From Cytophagales bacterium (GTDB lineage: Bacteria; Bacteroidota; Bacteroidia; Cytophagales; Cyclobacteriaceae), in assembly GCA_013298505.1 (NCBI GenBank), contig JAAFHY010000001.1:1-64000 (forward strand): 64,000 bases of DNA. The letters are read 5' to 3'. Both the position numbers and the translations under genes were made by a program. The notes under the pieces were generated by a model. That model had not been told where the DNA came from. It worked only from the letters and a program-made list of their open reading frames with translations, and did not search any database. This document shows, piece by piece, positions 53,677 to 62,529 of this stretch (position 1 is its first letter; each line of letters opens with the position of its first letter).

Positions 53677-55689
53677 ATGCAAAAGGTAACTCTCCCCCTG
53701 CTGTTATCTATTCTGTTGGCTCCCCACATTTGCTTTGGGCAAACCAAAGTGATTGATAGCCTTCAGCAATTTATTGAAAAACACTCCCGCGACACCAACG
53801 AAATCAAGGCACTCCACCGCCTCGGTGTTGAGTTTATGCGCAAAGATATTAACAAAGCCAAGTCGTATCTCTATCAAGAAGTAGCTCTTGCAAAGTCACT
53901 AACCACAAATTTTGGGCTGTCATCTGGCTATTCCGGATTAGTTGGGGTACACCAAATCACGGGTCTTTTAGATAGTGCTCAGCACTATCTTGATTTGATG
54001 AAAATACTTGCTCAAGATGTAACTAACAAGAAAGCAGTCACAAACTATTTTAGCACAGCAGGTTTATTCTACAAAAATCAAGGCAAATTCAAAGAAGCAT
54101 TGCCTTATCTTTTAGAAGGGCTTCGTTTATCAAAAAATGGCGACAAGACAGATTTTGCAGGGCAATTGCTTAATGTTGGTAATGCTTATTCAAACTTAAA
54201 AGACCTAAAAAATGCGGCTGACTACCATCTTAAAGCACTCACGTTGTTTGAAGAAGTGAAGAACAAGCGCGGGCAATCTTTTTGCTTGAATAGTTTAGGA
54301 AACGACTATCTAGATCTTGAACAATATACCGCTGCGGAAAAATATTTTTTGCAATCTGAAAAGCTAAAAGAAGAGCTAGGTGATAACAGAGGGGTTCTTA
54401 CCTCCTGGATGAACTTGGGGATTGTATACCAACAAACCAATAAAGCTGATCTCTCTATGCTTTATTTCAACAAAGCATTGGTACGCGCAAGAGAACTGAA
54501 ATTATCAATAGAAGAATTACGCTTGCTTTTCAATATCGGTTCATTGTTAAAGCAGACAAAAAAAAACGAGGAAGCAACCAAAAATTTTTCTGAGGCACTG
54601 GTGTTGGCACGGCAAGCTGGCGACAGTGCGTTCGTTTCAAGGATTAAAACATATCTGGTCGCCCTGCAAAATGATGTGCAAAAAGAAAAAAGAGAAGAAA
54701 GTATTCTTCTTCAAAACATTAAAATCTCTCTAGAAACAGGGTCTCTTGATATTACTGCTGAAGGCTATTTTGGTTTGGCCAAATGGCATGCATCACGTAA
54801 ACAATTTGAAAAAGCTTATGAGAACTTAAAGCAAGCCCAACAACTCACCGATTCAATTAGAGGCAACCAGGTCATCTTACAACTAAAAAAACTAGAAGAA
54901 GAATACAATGCCGTAAAGAAGGAAAAAGAAATTGCTTTGCTAAAAAAAGACCAAGAACTGAAAACTCTTGCATTGAGTAGACAAAAAGTTTTGATCACGT
55001 CTATTGCCATTGCCTTTATCTCAGTCGTAGTTATTGCCATCCTGTTGATCAACCGCTATCGTGTGATGAACCGCTCAAAACGACTACTTGAAATTGAGAA
55101 AGTGCGCAACAACATAGCCCGCGATTTGCATGACGATATGGGCTCTGCCCTATCCAGTATCAACATTCTAAGTCAGGTGGCGCTTGTAGAAAAAAATGGA
55201 AACACCCAAAGCTATCTGCAGCGAATTGGAGATCAGTCGGCTCGAATGATGGAAGACATGGGAGATATGGTGTGGTCTATTAACCCACGGAATGATTCGA
55301 TGAGTCAGGTTCTGATTCGCATGAGAGAGTTTGCCTCAGAAATATTCGAACTAAAAAACATCGAGTATCAGTTTACTGACAATGGTATGGAGCATTTTAC
55401 ATTAAATGCGGAACAACGAAAAAATCTATTTCTGATCTATAAAGAAACCATCAACAATGCTGCCAAGTATAGCCAAGCAGACAAGATTGAAATCAATCTT
55501 CACCAACAAGATCATTCATTAATCATGTCCATTAAAGACAATGGCCAAGGCTTTGACGAACAAACCATAAAGGCCGGAAATGGGCTGCGCAATTTGCGCG
55601 AACGCGCAAAAGAGATAAACGGAACTCTTGAACTGCGCAGTGCTATCGGCAACGGAACGGAAGTGCACCTAAAAGTACCCATCGCATGA
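53677..55689 (+). CDS. Periplasmic-TPR sensor histidine kinase
   Basis: The 670-residue protein has a signal peptide (LPLLLSILLAPHICFG), tetratricopeptide-like repeats (for example NVGNAYSNLKDLKNAADYHLKALTLFEE and NSLGNDYLDLEQYTAAEKYFLQSEKL), a coiled coil, a membrane helix near 445-463, a HisKA_3 site H485 in ARDLHDDMGSALS and an HATPase domain with NNAAKYSQADK and DNGQGFDE. A palindromic 18-mer overlaps its stop codon. The response regulator starts 48 bases later, so these two are a phosphorelay pair. Confidence 0.9.
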   Translation: MQKVTLPLLLSILLAPHICFGQTKVIDSLQQFIEKHSRDTNEIKALHRLGVEFMRKDINKAKSYLYQEVALAKSLTTNFGLSSGYSGLVGVHQITGLLDSAQHYLDLMKILAQDVTNKKAVTNYFSTAGLFYKNQGKFKEALPYLLEGLRLSKNGDKTDFAGQLLNVGNAYSNLKDLKNAADYHLKALTLFEEVKNKRGQSFCLNSLGNDYLDLEQYTAAEKYFLQSEKLKEELGDNRGVLTSWMNLGIVYQQTNKADLSMLYFNKALVRARELKLSIEELRLLFNIGSLLKQTKKNEEATKNFSEALVLARQAGDSAFVSRIKTYLVALQNDVQKEKREESILLQNIKISLETGSLDITAEGYFGLAKWHASRKQFEKAYENLKQAQQLTDSIRGNQVILQLKKLEEEYNAVKKEKEIALLKKDQELKTLALSRQKVLITSIAIAFISVVVIAILLINRYRVMNRSKRLLEIEKVRNNIARDLHDDMGSALSSINILSQVALVEKNGNTQSYLQRIGDQSARMMEDMGDMVWSINPRNDSMSQVLIRMREFASEIFELKNIEYQFTDNGMEHFTLNAEQRKNLFLIYKETINNAAKYSQADKIEINLHQQDHSLIMSIKDNGQGFDEQTIKAGNGLRNLRERAKEINGTLELRSAIGNGTEVHLKVPIA

Positions 55690-55698
55690 TGATGCGAT
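55681..55698. promoter_or_regulatory. Palindromic 18-mer, copy 1 (overlaps stop of sensor kinase)
   Basis: ATCGCAT-GATG-ATGCGAT is a perfect 7-4-7 palindrome whose reverse complement, ATCGCATCATCATGCGAT, matches copies at 57255, 62478 and 63908. It lies 40 bases before the response regulator start. Confidence 0.6.
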
Positions 55699-55737
55699 AC
55701 CGCTGTATAGTTGTAACGATGATATTTACTGCTCGAT

Positions 55738-56373
55738 ATGATGCCGCACTCTATTTTACTCTATGAAGACAATCAGCTACTGAGCGAAAGTATTCAGTCT
55801 ATGTTGCGCTTGAACAGCAACCTGAAATTGCTCGGAGCCTATGAAAATCCCGTTCAAGTAAATAGCCATCTGAATGAAAAGCATCCTGATTTGCTACTTA
55901 TGGATATTGATATGCCTGGCATGACCGGCATTGAAGCCGTGGCAAAGGTTCGCGCTGTTGATAAAGATATACCCATCCTAATGCTCACCGTGTTTGACGA
56001 TAATCAACATGTGTTTGATGCGATCTGTGCGGGGGCTTCGGGTTATTTGTTGAAGAAGCACATTTCCGCAAAGCTATTTTCAGCCATTGAAGAAGTGTTG
56101 GAAGGAGGTGCGCCAATGTCGCCCAGCATTGCACGCATGGTGCTGGCATCCATGCAACAAAAGCCTGTCATAGAAAATCCGTATCAACTCACCCCGAAAG
56201 AAAAAGAGGTGCTCACTTCCTTAAGTAAAGGCAATAGTTATAAGTTGATTGCCTCTGAATTTGAAATCAGCCTTGATACCGTGCGTTCGCACATCAGAAA
56301 GATTTATGAAAAGCTGCATGTGCATTCACAGACGGAGGCGGTGAGTAAAGCGATTAATGAAAAGTTAGTTTAG
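55738..56373 (+). CDS. Response regulator, NarL/FixJ type
   Basis: The 211-residue protein has a receiver domain with acidic residues E10-D11, phospho-acceptor D56 in LLLMDIDMPG and switch residues in ILMLTVFDDNQ and YLLKKHIS. Its LuxR output is LTPKEKEVLTSLSKGNSYKLIASEFEISLDTVRSHIRKIYEKL. It works with the kinase before it. The lipoprotein gene follows after one base, so the signalling pair and the envelope cluster may be one transcript. Confidence 0.92.
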   Translation: MMPHSILLYEDNQLLSESIQSMLRLNSNLKLLGAYENPVQVNSHLNEKHPDLLLMDIDMPGMTGIEAVAKVRAVDKDIPILMLTVFDDNQHVFDAICAGASGYLLKKHISAKLFSAIEEVLEGGAPMSPSIARMVLASMQQKPVIENPYQLTPKEKEVLTSLSKGNSYKLIASEFEISLDTVRSHIRKIYEKLHVHSQTEAVSKAINEKLV

Positions 56374-56374
56374 C

Positions 56375-57223
56375 ATGAAAAAAAGCATAGGATTAATAGG
56401 TGCTATCCTAATTGGCTCACAAGTGTTTGTCGCTTGCACAAGCAAAGAAAAGACACAAAGTAATCAAGAAAGCAAAGACAGCACCCTTGCAAATAGCCCG
56501 GTCACTACACTTCTTCAATCTGCAAAAATAGTAGAAGATTCATCTGATTTTGGAAAATTCATTCAATTATTCAATTCGCCAGGAACGGAGATCTCAACAG
56601 ACATTCTCTCTGCTTTGTCGATAAATAATGAGGTAGGGCGCTATACCTCGAAGGAAATTCTCAGAAATGACTCAATCATTTTAGTTCTATTCAACCACAT
56701 GAGGCAAGTCGGGCCGGGAATAGACGAATTGCATGCGGCTACGTTTTCAAAAGATGGAACTTTGATTGAGGAAGCTTTGCTCGGAAGTTCTTACCCCTCT
56801 TCTGGTCCGGATGGTGGTGGTCAAGGGTATAACTATCGATACGATGCGCAGCGAAATATTCTGTATGTAACTAATTCTACCATTGAATGGGATGAAAGTG
56901 CACAAGAAGAAGTAACCACAGAGGCACTCCACTACTTTCAATTGACTAGTGACGGGAAACTTGTAAACCCACGTCAATATCCAGAAGTTTCCGAACGGCT
57001 ATTGGAACAGGCTGAATTAGTAAGTAAAACGAAAGAAGAACTCATGATTATGCGCAACGAGCCATTTGCTGCCTATGGCTATATATTCAAGAACATGTTT
57101 TTGAAAAACTACTTCGAAAGCAAGGCATGGTACAACCCGCAATTTGATAATGTAAGCGATCGGTTAAGTGAAATTGAAAAGGCAAACATTCAATTGATCA
57201 AGGAGGCGGAAGATTCGAAGTAA
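56375..57223 (+). CDS. Hypothetical lipoprotein
   Basis: This 282-residue lipoprotein has a lipobox at FVAC (Cys21). The mature part has a Ser/Thr-rich spacer and a domain containing VGRYTSKEILRNDSIILVLFNHMRQ and a Gly/Tyr-rich loop (SSYPSSGPDGGGQGYNYRYDAQRN). No family was recognised. It begins one base after the response regulator stop, and its genomic place suggests an envelope function in the same regulon. Confidence 0.6.
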   Translation: MKKSIGLIGAILIGSQVFVACTSKEKTQSNQESKDSTLANSPVTTLLQSAKIVEDSSDFGKFIQLFNSPGTEISTDILSALSINNEVGRYTSKEILRNDSIILVLFNHMRQVGPGIDELHAATFSKDGTLIEEALLGSSYPSSGPDGGGQGYNYRYDAQRNILYVTNSTIEWDESAQEEVTTEALHYFQLTSDGKLVNPRQYPEVSERLLEQAELVSKTKEELMIMRNEPFAAYGYIFKNMFLKNYFESKAWYNPQFDNVSDRLSEIEKANIQLIKEAEDSK

Positions 57224-57254
57224 GTATCTTTTTGCCTTATTCAGGCAAACCTCT

Positions 57255-57272
57255 ATCGCATCATCATGCTAT
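57255..57272 (+). promoter_or_regulatory. Palindromic 18-mer, copy 2
   Basis: ATCGCATCATCATGCTAT differs from the perfect palindrome at one position of the right arm. It lies 73 bases before the next lipoprotein start. Confidence 0.5.
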
Positions 57273-57344
57273 TTCAGGAGCGATTCAATTCGATGACATT
57301 TGGAAATAGATCATCCAATATTCAATAATTTAATATCCTCCATT

Positions 57345-58166
57345 ATGAAGTCAATCCTTTACTGCTTATTCCTTTTAATCGTTTTAAGTTGTGTACCCAG
57401 CAAAAATAATGAGACGGCCGCTGATAGCACACAAACCATCGTTGCAGATACAGTAACAACTCAAATCGAAGAATCTTCCACATCTTCATCAACAGTCGAA
57501 ACCGCAGAGCTATTGTCTGGTACCACCAAAGACTTTTTGGTGGCAGAGATTAACAATCGAATGGCCGAATTGGCTCAGGCGTACGATACAATGCAATATG
57601 CTACGGTTACGTCAAGTTATTTTTGGGGAAGACCCTATTGTTATCCAAGTCAGGATGGCCCATGTATTGAGGGTACTGAAACAGAAGAGGAAACAAAGAA
57701 ATGGTTCTTTGATAGATTCAATAAGCTTAGAAGCTATTCATTGACAATGAAATCATCGCGTAATGAAACAACAATGTCATTCCTATATCTCTTTTCAAAC
57801 GACTCGTTGATTGCAGTACGTGAACGAAAGGTCGACAATAGCGAAGGTGGTGTTACTAGCCAAGTAACAATACTATCCGCAAAATGTCCACGCTGTGGTA
57901 TAACGGCTATCGAATACGGAGATGCAAGTTATATAAACGAAGAAGAGTTGGCTGCTAAACAGCAAGAGTTTTATGAATCGATGCCCGAGTTAATCAGCAT
58001 ACTTAAAACTGAACGAAAAAAAGCAAAAGAGGATGACACTGATTTTGTTTTTAGTATCTATCGCACCAAAGAAGGAGATGCGGCTGAACAGTCAGAGGCA
58101 ATCACTTATCCTGTGGAGTTCAGGGTTACTAAAAGCCTTTATCCAAATTATATATCCAAGCAATGA
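57345..58166 (+). CDS. Hypothetical lipoprotein with CxxC pair
   Basis: The 273-residue protein starts at an ATG giving a signal peptide with lipobox VLSC (Cys16), then a Thr/Ser linker. A folded part contains YFWGRPYCYPSQDGPCIEGTETEEETKKWFFDRF and a CPRCG motif (about residue 178) that could hold zinc or form a disulfide. A frame 15 codons longer upstream is rejected because it lacks a signal sequence. The stop overlaps the TPM gene start by four bases (ATGA), so the two are coupled. Confidence 0.6.
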   Translation: MKSILYCLFLLIVLSCVPSKNNETAADSTQTIVADTVTTQIEESSTSSSTVETAELLSGTTKDFLVAEINNRMAELAQAYDTMQYATVTSSYFWGRPYCYPSQDGPCIEGTETEEETKKWFFDRFNKLRSYSLTMKSSRNETTMSFLYLFSNDSLIAVRERKVDNSEGGVTSQVTILSAKCPRCGITAIEYGDASYINEEELAAKQQEFYESMPELISILKTERKKAKEDDTDFVFSIYRTKEGDAAEQSEAITYPVEFRVTKSLYPNYISKQ

Positions 58167-59083
58167 AACATTTTACTTTTCTGTTTCTAATTCTCCTACT
58201 TCCATTGTTCGTCAACGCCCAGATTACTTTGTATAGTAGGTTTGTGACTGAACCCGTCAATTATGTAACTGACCAAGCTGGCGTACTCGCTCAATACGAG
58301 GAAGATCAGTTAAATGACAAACTCCGGAATTTTGAAGACAGCACCAGCAACCAATTGTTTATTTATGTAGCCGAAAGTTTACGCGCCAATGACTTGGAAG
58401 ATTTTTCCAGAGAAATTTTCAATAAGTGGGGCATCGGGCAAAAAGATAAAAACAATGGAATTTTAATAGCCATTTTTATTGACGATCGTAAATACAGAAT
58501 TCAAATAGGCTATGGCTTGGAGGCCGCACTGCCTTCTGAGCTATGCAAACAAATTCAAGATGAGTTCATAGGGCCTCATTTTAAACAGAAGAATTACTAT
58601 GAAGGCATCCATGCCGGTGTCGATAAACTTATCTATTACAGCCGCCATGAATATACGCCACCTACTGCTTTCGAAAGAATGCAGACGCCAATACTTGTTA
58701 CCTTTTTGATAGGCTTGGTGATTCTTGCCATCAATTTAGCCTCGTTAAAAAAATGGAACAACCAGCCGAAGCGCAAACAAAAATATCTTTTGCTCGGTGT
58801 CTCGTTTTTAGGAGGTGCTGCAATTTTAACAGTTATTGCTGTATTCGTAACGGAATCGCCTTACGCACTAGTGCCTCTTCTCCTAGGGGCGTTTGCAGAG
58901 ATACTACTTTGCACTGTAATCAACGATAAAGACGACATAAAATACGACAATGAATCAGATATTGAATATGATAGAAGGATGCTCAGACAAAGATCGCGCT
59001 CAAGCAACGATAGCTCATCGGACAGTTTTAGCGGAGGTGGCGGTGGTCGCTCCGGTAGCGGTGGCAGTAGCAGTAGTTGGTAG
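58163..59083 (+). CDS. TPM-domain membrane protein with Gly/Ser tail
   Basis: The 306-residue protein has a signal peptide, then a TPM (TLP18.3/Psb32/MOLO-1) domain: VNYVTDQAGVLAQYEEDQLNDKLRNFEDSTSNQLFIYV ... NKWGIGQKDKNNGILIAIFIDDRKYRIQIGYGLE. Two or three membrane helices (ILVTFLIGLVILAINLA; LLGVSFLGGAAILTVIAVF) and a Gly/Ser tail (SFSGGGGGRSGSGGSSSSW) typical of YgcG-like proteins follow. Related domains have acid phosphatase activity, but this is unproven here. A second TPM gene and a vWA gene follow. Confidence 0.85.
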   Translation: MKHFTFLFLILLLPLFVNAQITLYSRFVTEPVNYVTDQAGVLAQYEEDQLNDKLRNFEDSTSNQLFIYVAESLRANDLEDFSREIFNKWGIGQKDKNNGILIAIFIDDRKYRIQIGYGLEAALPSELCKQIQDEFIGPHFKQKNYYEGIHAGVDKLIYYSRHEYTPPTAFERMQTPILVTFLIGLVILAINLASLKKWNNQPKRKQKYLLLGVSFLGGAAILTVIAVFVTESPYALVPLLLGAFAEILLCTVINDKDDIKYDNESDIEYDRRMLRQRSRSSNDSSSDSFSGGGGGRSGSGGSSSSW

Positions 59084-59176
59084 TTAGAGATTGGAAGCTG
59101 TAAATTCGAAAAAGGAAATAACTCAATTAATTTTTTTTTCGGAATAGCACACAGCATTGTACGTAAAAAAACCTTT

Positions 59177-59788
59177 ATGAAATATTTTTTCTTCCTGCTT
59201 CTCATGCTGCCAGCGATGGCCAATGGCCAAGAATTTCCACTAAACCCTAAAAACTATGTAACACGTTTTGATCCTTCCTATTCTAAAAACTTTGCGTTAA
59301 CTCAGCAGGAAGAAGACCTATTGAATGCTAAACTGCGTGCATTTGAAGAAAGTACAGGTATTCAGCTATTTGTCTATATCACGCAATATGGCCCTATTAA
59401 AACCAAAGAAACTCTTGCTCAACAAATTTTTAATGCCTGGGGCATAGGACAAAAAGATAAAAACAATGGAGCATTGATAGCCATTTTTACTTCAGACCAA
59501 GAATTTGTAGTTGTAGGCCGCGGACTTGACGCTATATTGAATTACGATACATGCATGGAGATTCTTGATGAAGAAATGACTAGCCATTTTCAAGACAAAA
59601 ATTTCTATCAGGGCATTGATGCAGGCATTGACAAGCTAGTCCACTACTCCAAAAACCAATACGAACCACCAAGTCTCCTCGAAAAGACTAAGAAAAACAG
59701 AATGGAAATAATTGGCATGACCGCTCTCGCGCTACCTTTTATCCTTGGCATCATCGGTTTTCTATTAAAAAATAGACGAAGGAACTAA
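59177..59788 (+). CDS. TPM-domain protein with single C-terminal helix
   Basis: The 203-residue protein has a signal peptide, a TPM domain (NAKLRAFEESTGIQLFVYITQYG ... AWGIGQKDKNNGALIAIFTSDQEFVVVGRGLDAIL) and one C-terminal transmembrane helix (IGMTALALPFILGIIGFLL) followed by a basic stop. It lacks the Gly/Ser tail of its neighbour. The pair is a duplication, as the central IGQKDKNNG segment is shared. The vWA gene begins 38 bases on. Confidence 0.85.
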   Translation: MKYFFFLLLMLPAMANGQEFPLNPKNYVTRFDPSYSKNFALTQQEEDLLNAKLRAFEESTGIQLFVYITQYGPIKTKETLAQQIFNAWGIGQKDKNNGALIAIFTSDQEFVVVGRGLDAILNYDTCMEILDEEMTSHFQDKNFYQGIDAGIDKLVHYSKNQYEPPSLLEKTKKNRMEIIGMTALALPFILGIIGFLLKNRRRN

Positions 59789-59825
59789 CCAAAACCGAAT
59801 GTCCCGGATGCTGGAAATCTGTACA

Positions 59826-62381
59826 ATGAGAAAAATCCTTTCTATCCTCCTCCTCACCACACTTTCTGCACAGGCCCAGGTCAGCAATTATGATTACCTC
59901 TACTTCTGCGACAAACTAATCGTTGATATCAACAATTCCGTCCCCTATCTACAAGTGTTCTATGCCGATTTGAAAGAATTCAAAAAGAAATCAAGTTTTC
60001 GATTCCGGTATTTTGATTCTTACAATTTCATACGCCAACCAGACGAAAACGTGTACACTAAAATCAAAGGCGGTTCCAATTCTTTGTTTAAAACAACAGC
60101 CAGCGAACTTTGGAATCGCTACAATCAATGCTATACGAAGAATGGAGAGATAGTCGCCTACATCCGCCTTGAGGAGTATATGACAGATATAGAGAAAGGA
60201 TTTCGGTTGGTGAGTGAAATGCAGCAATTGCAAATCGCGATGGGCAAAGCACGTGACCAACTGGCCAACAGAATTGCTAGCGATGCTAACACAATGCCAA
60301 CCTCAGGCAATTCTATCAAACCCTATCAATTGCTGATGAAAGCCATTGTACATGAAGAAGAATTGATACGCAAGCTGAGACAAAATTTCAATGAAGATAG
60401 GTTTGTGGGTTTTGCACAAGATGAAATCGTGAAATCGTTTTTGGAAACAGACGATTTGTTGAGAACCCTAGCGATTATCAAACTACCTGGACAAAATTAT
60501 TTCAAGAATTGTGTGGAAGGGCTTCAACTGATGCAGCAAACTAAGCGACATGCACTTGATCATTTCACAAATGCTTCTACGTTTGATGGGCAACACAGCA
60601 ACCAACTCTACCGCAACCTTCAAAACTATTTGAATAATGACCTTCTTCATTTCTATTCAAACTTCTGTTCACAGGCTAGACTAAATTATTATCCCAGAGC
60701 ATTGTGGCAATATGATTTTAATGCGCCTGCCAATCCATGGCCGCTCACACACTTAAGCTATTCGTTGCCTGTGTTGGATAGTTTGACCATCACCAAGCAA
60801 TCTGCTGCCTTGCCTGTGGCGGGTTTCTCACAACTCAATGCCATAGTCAACTACATAGATGATTGTGTAGGTTCCATGGAAAACTTGTTCAAAGAATTGC
60901 GCAGCGAAGGAAGCACTTGGAACAGTTTGAGGGAAGGGAAAATGCCTTACAAAAATCCTGTACTCAAATTTGACAAGTTCAGAATACCCATCAGCACACA
61001 TGCTCTTATCTTGAAAGAAAGCAAGTACCTGCCCACGCCTTATCGCGCGAGCCTCATCAACAGGGTAAATGATCTTCAACAAATCATGCTGGCACTGCAA
61101 GACCATTTGATGGAGTTGAGCCAATACATGGGTAGTGGAGCTTTTCGCGGAAAGAATATTGATTACATCGACAATAAATTGAAAACAATTGAAACGTTAT
61201 ACACCGAATTGGATGCGCGCAAAGAAAAACTGTTTATGGAAACGCGGAAAGCATATGCCTCCTACCCTTCTCAAAAAACAAACGCCTGGACGGTGACTTC
61301 ATCTGTTTTGCTTAAAGCAACTGACGATAGTCGTAAAATATTGAAGCAAATAGACCAGCGCGTGTATGAACAGAGTCAATCATCTATATCTACTGCTGCC
61401 ATCCATGAGGATCAACGCGATTTAATTACCAACCAATTGATATACATGAAAGGCATTGTGCGCATTGGTAGAAATAACGGACTATGTCCATACACCCCAT
61501 ACGAGTACATTCCCGATTACTTAAAGACGCTGGAAGAAAAAGTAGTGGACTTTCCCACAGAAGTGGTAGATAAAAATAAAATCTATGGCGATTTTCTATA
61601 CATGCACAACATTATTGTAAACCAATACAACAAGTTTGCCGAGTTGGGATTGGGTGGCAATGAATATTCAACCAATGACCTGATGCGCCCTGTGTATATT
61701 CTTTCCTACATTCAACAGCCTCCCAAGTATCACTATGAAATTCCTAAAACCGAAATAAAAAAGGAAGAACCACCCAGCGAGCCAGAGCCAGTAGTAGAAG
61801 CCCCCAACGAAATCATTTCATTTGAAGGCTACGCGTTTAACAATCTCGTTTTGCTGCTGGATGTTTCCGCTTCAATGAACCGACCCGAGCGATTGCCTCT
61901 ATTGAAAAAGAGTTTTCAACAATTGATTAGGCTTATGCGGAAGGAAGACGAAGTAAGCATTGTCATTTATTCGGGCAAGGCTACACTTCACCTATCTCCT
62001 ATTTCGGCAAGTGATACCACCAAAATTATGCGGTCGATTCAAACATTGCGCTCAGAAGGGAACACCAACATAGCCGATGGGTTGGCATTGGCCTATAAAA
62101 CGGCTAACAAGAATTTTATTGAAGGTGGCAACAACAAAATTATCATGGCCACTGATGGTGAGTTTAAAACCACGGAGCCACTCTACAAATTAGCCGAAAA
62201 AAACGCATCCAAAATTACGCTCAGCATTTTTGATTTCAGTCAACTGGCCGCGCCACTACAACCGCTGCAATCGCTGGCCGAAAAAGGAAATGGGAATTAT
62301 GTCGAAGTAACAACCGAAAATTCGCTGGAGGTATTGGCGAAAGAGGCGCAGAAGGAAAAGCAGCAGCAAGAAGATAAATGA
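59826..62381 (+). CDS. Exported von Willebrand A-domain protein
   Basis: The protein (about 851 residues after a signal peptide ending SAQAQ) has a long N-terminal helical region without a recognised domain. From about residue 670 a vWA domain follows: LLLDVSASMNR (MIDAS DxSxS, D679), GNTNIADGL (the MIDAS threonine), and ATDGEFK (MIDAS aspartate). A short charged tail ends it. vWA domains bind a metal and partner proteins. Because TPM proteins occur just upstream, an envelope assembly of these parts is likely. A 10-5-10 palindrome follows its stop. Confidence 0.83.
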   Translation: MRKILSILLLTTLSAQAQVSNYDYLYFCDKLIVDINNSVPYLQVFYADLKEFKKKSSFRFRYFDSYNFIRQPDENVYTKIKGGSNSLFKTTASELWNRYNQCYTKNGEIVAYIRLEEYMTDIEKGFRLVSEMQQLQIAMGKARDQLANRIASDANTMPTSGNSIKPYQLLMKAIVHEEELIRKLRQNFNEDRFVGFAQDEIVKSFLETDDLLRTLAIIKLPGQNYFKNCVEGLQLMQQTKRHALDHFTNASTFDGQHSNQLYRNLQNYLNNDLLHFYSNFCSQARLNYYPRALWQYDFNAPANPWPLTHLSYSLPVLDSLTITKQSAALPVAGFSQLNAIVNYIDDCVGSMENLFKELRSEGSTWNSLREGKMPYKNPVLKFDKFRIPISTHALILKESKYLPTPYRASLINRVNDLQQIMLALQDHLMELSQYMGSGAFRGKNIDYIDNKLKTIETLYTELDARKEKLFMETRKAYASYPSQKTNAWTVTSSVLLKATDDSRKILKQIDQRVYEQSQSSISTAAIHEDQRDLITNQLIYMKGIVRIGRNNGLCPYTPYEYIPDYLKTLEEKVVDFPTEVVDKNKIYGDFLYMHNIIVNQYNKFAELGLGGNEYSTNDLMRPVYILSYIQQPPKYHYEIPKTEIKKEEPPSEPEPVVEAPNEIISFEGYAFNNLVLLLDVSASMNRPERLPLLKKSFQQLIRLMRKEDEVSIVIYSGKATLHLSPISASDTTKIMRSIQTLRSEGNTNIADGLALAYKTANKNFIEGGNNKIIMATDGEFKTTEPLYKLAEKNASKITLSIFDFSQLAAPLQPLQSLAEKGNGNYVEVTTENSLEVLAKEAQKEKQQQEDK

Positions 62382-62406
62382 TGTTCGACATTTATAATGT
62401 CGAACA
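62382..62406. promoter_or_regulatory. Perfect 10-5-10 inverted repeat after the vWA gene
   Basis: TGTTCGACAT (62382-62391) and ATGTCGAACA (62397-62406) are exact reverse complements around TTATA. It follows the vWA stop with no gap. No T-run follows on either side, so it is either a processing hairpin or a protein-binding site. It ends about 120 bases before the next gene. Confidence 0.55.
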
Positions 62407-62477
62407 GCAGATAAGGAGGATTTAAAATTCGTTTAGTCTTTGATTCGAGATTACAAATCCCGAAAAGCGTCAGGTAT

Positions 62478-62495
62478 ATCACATCATCATGCGAT
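62478..62495 (+). promoter_or_regulatory. Palindromic 18-mer, copy 3
   Basis: ATCACATCATCATGCGAT matches copy 1 except at one position of the left arm and lies 35 bases before the start of the PAP2-like lipoprotein gene. Confidence 0.55.
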
Positions 62496-62529
62496 TTTCT
62501 GCTACCCAAAATAGGATGAGATTTGGTAC

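Noticed and set aside
62409-62420. Strong Shine-Dalgarno-like AAGGAGG after the vWA gene
   Set aside because: No start codon follows at usable distance, and genes of this phylum rarely use such sites.
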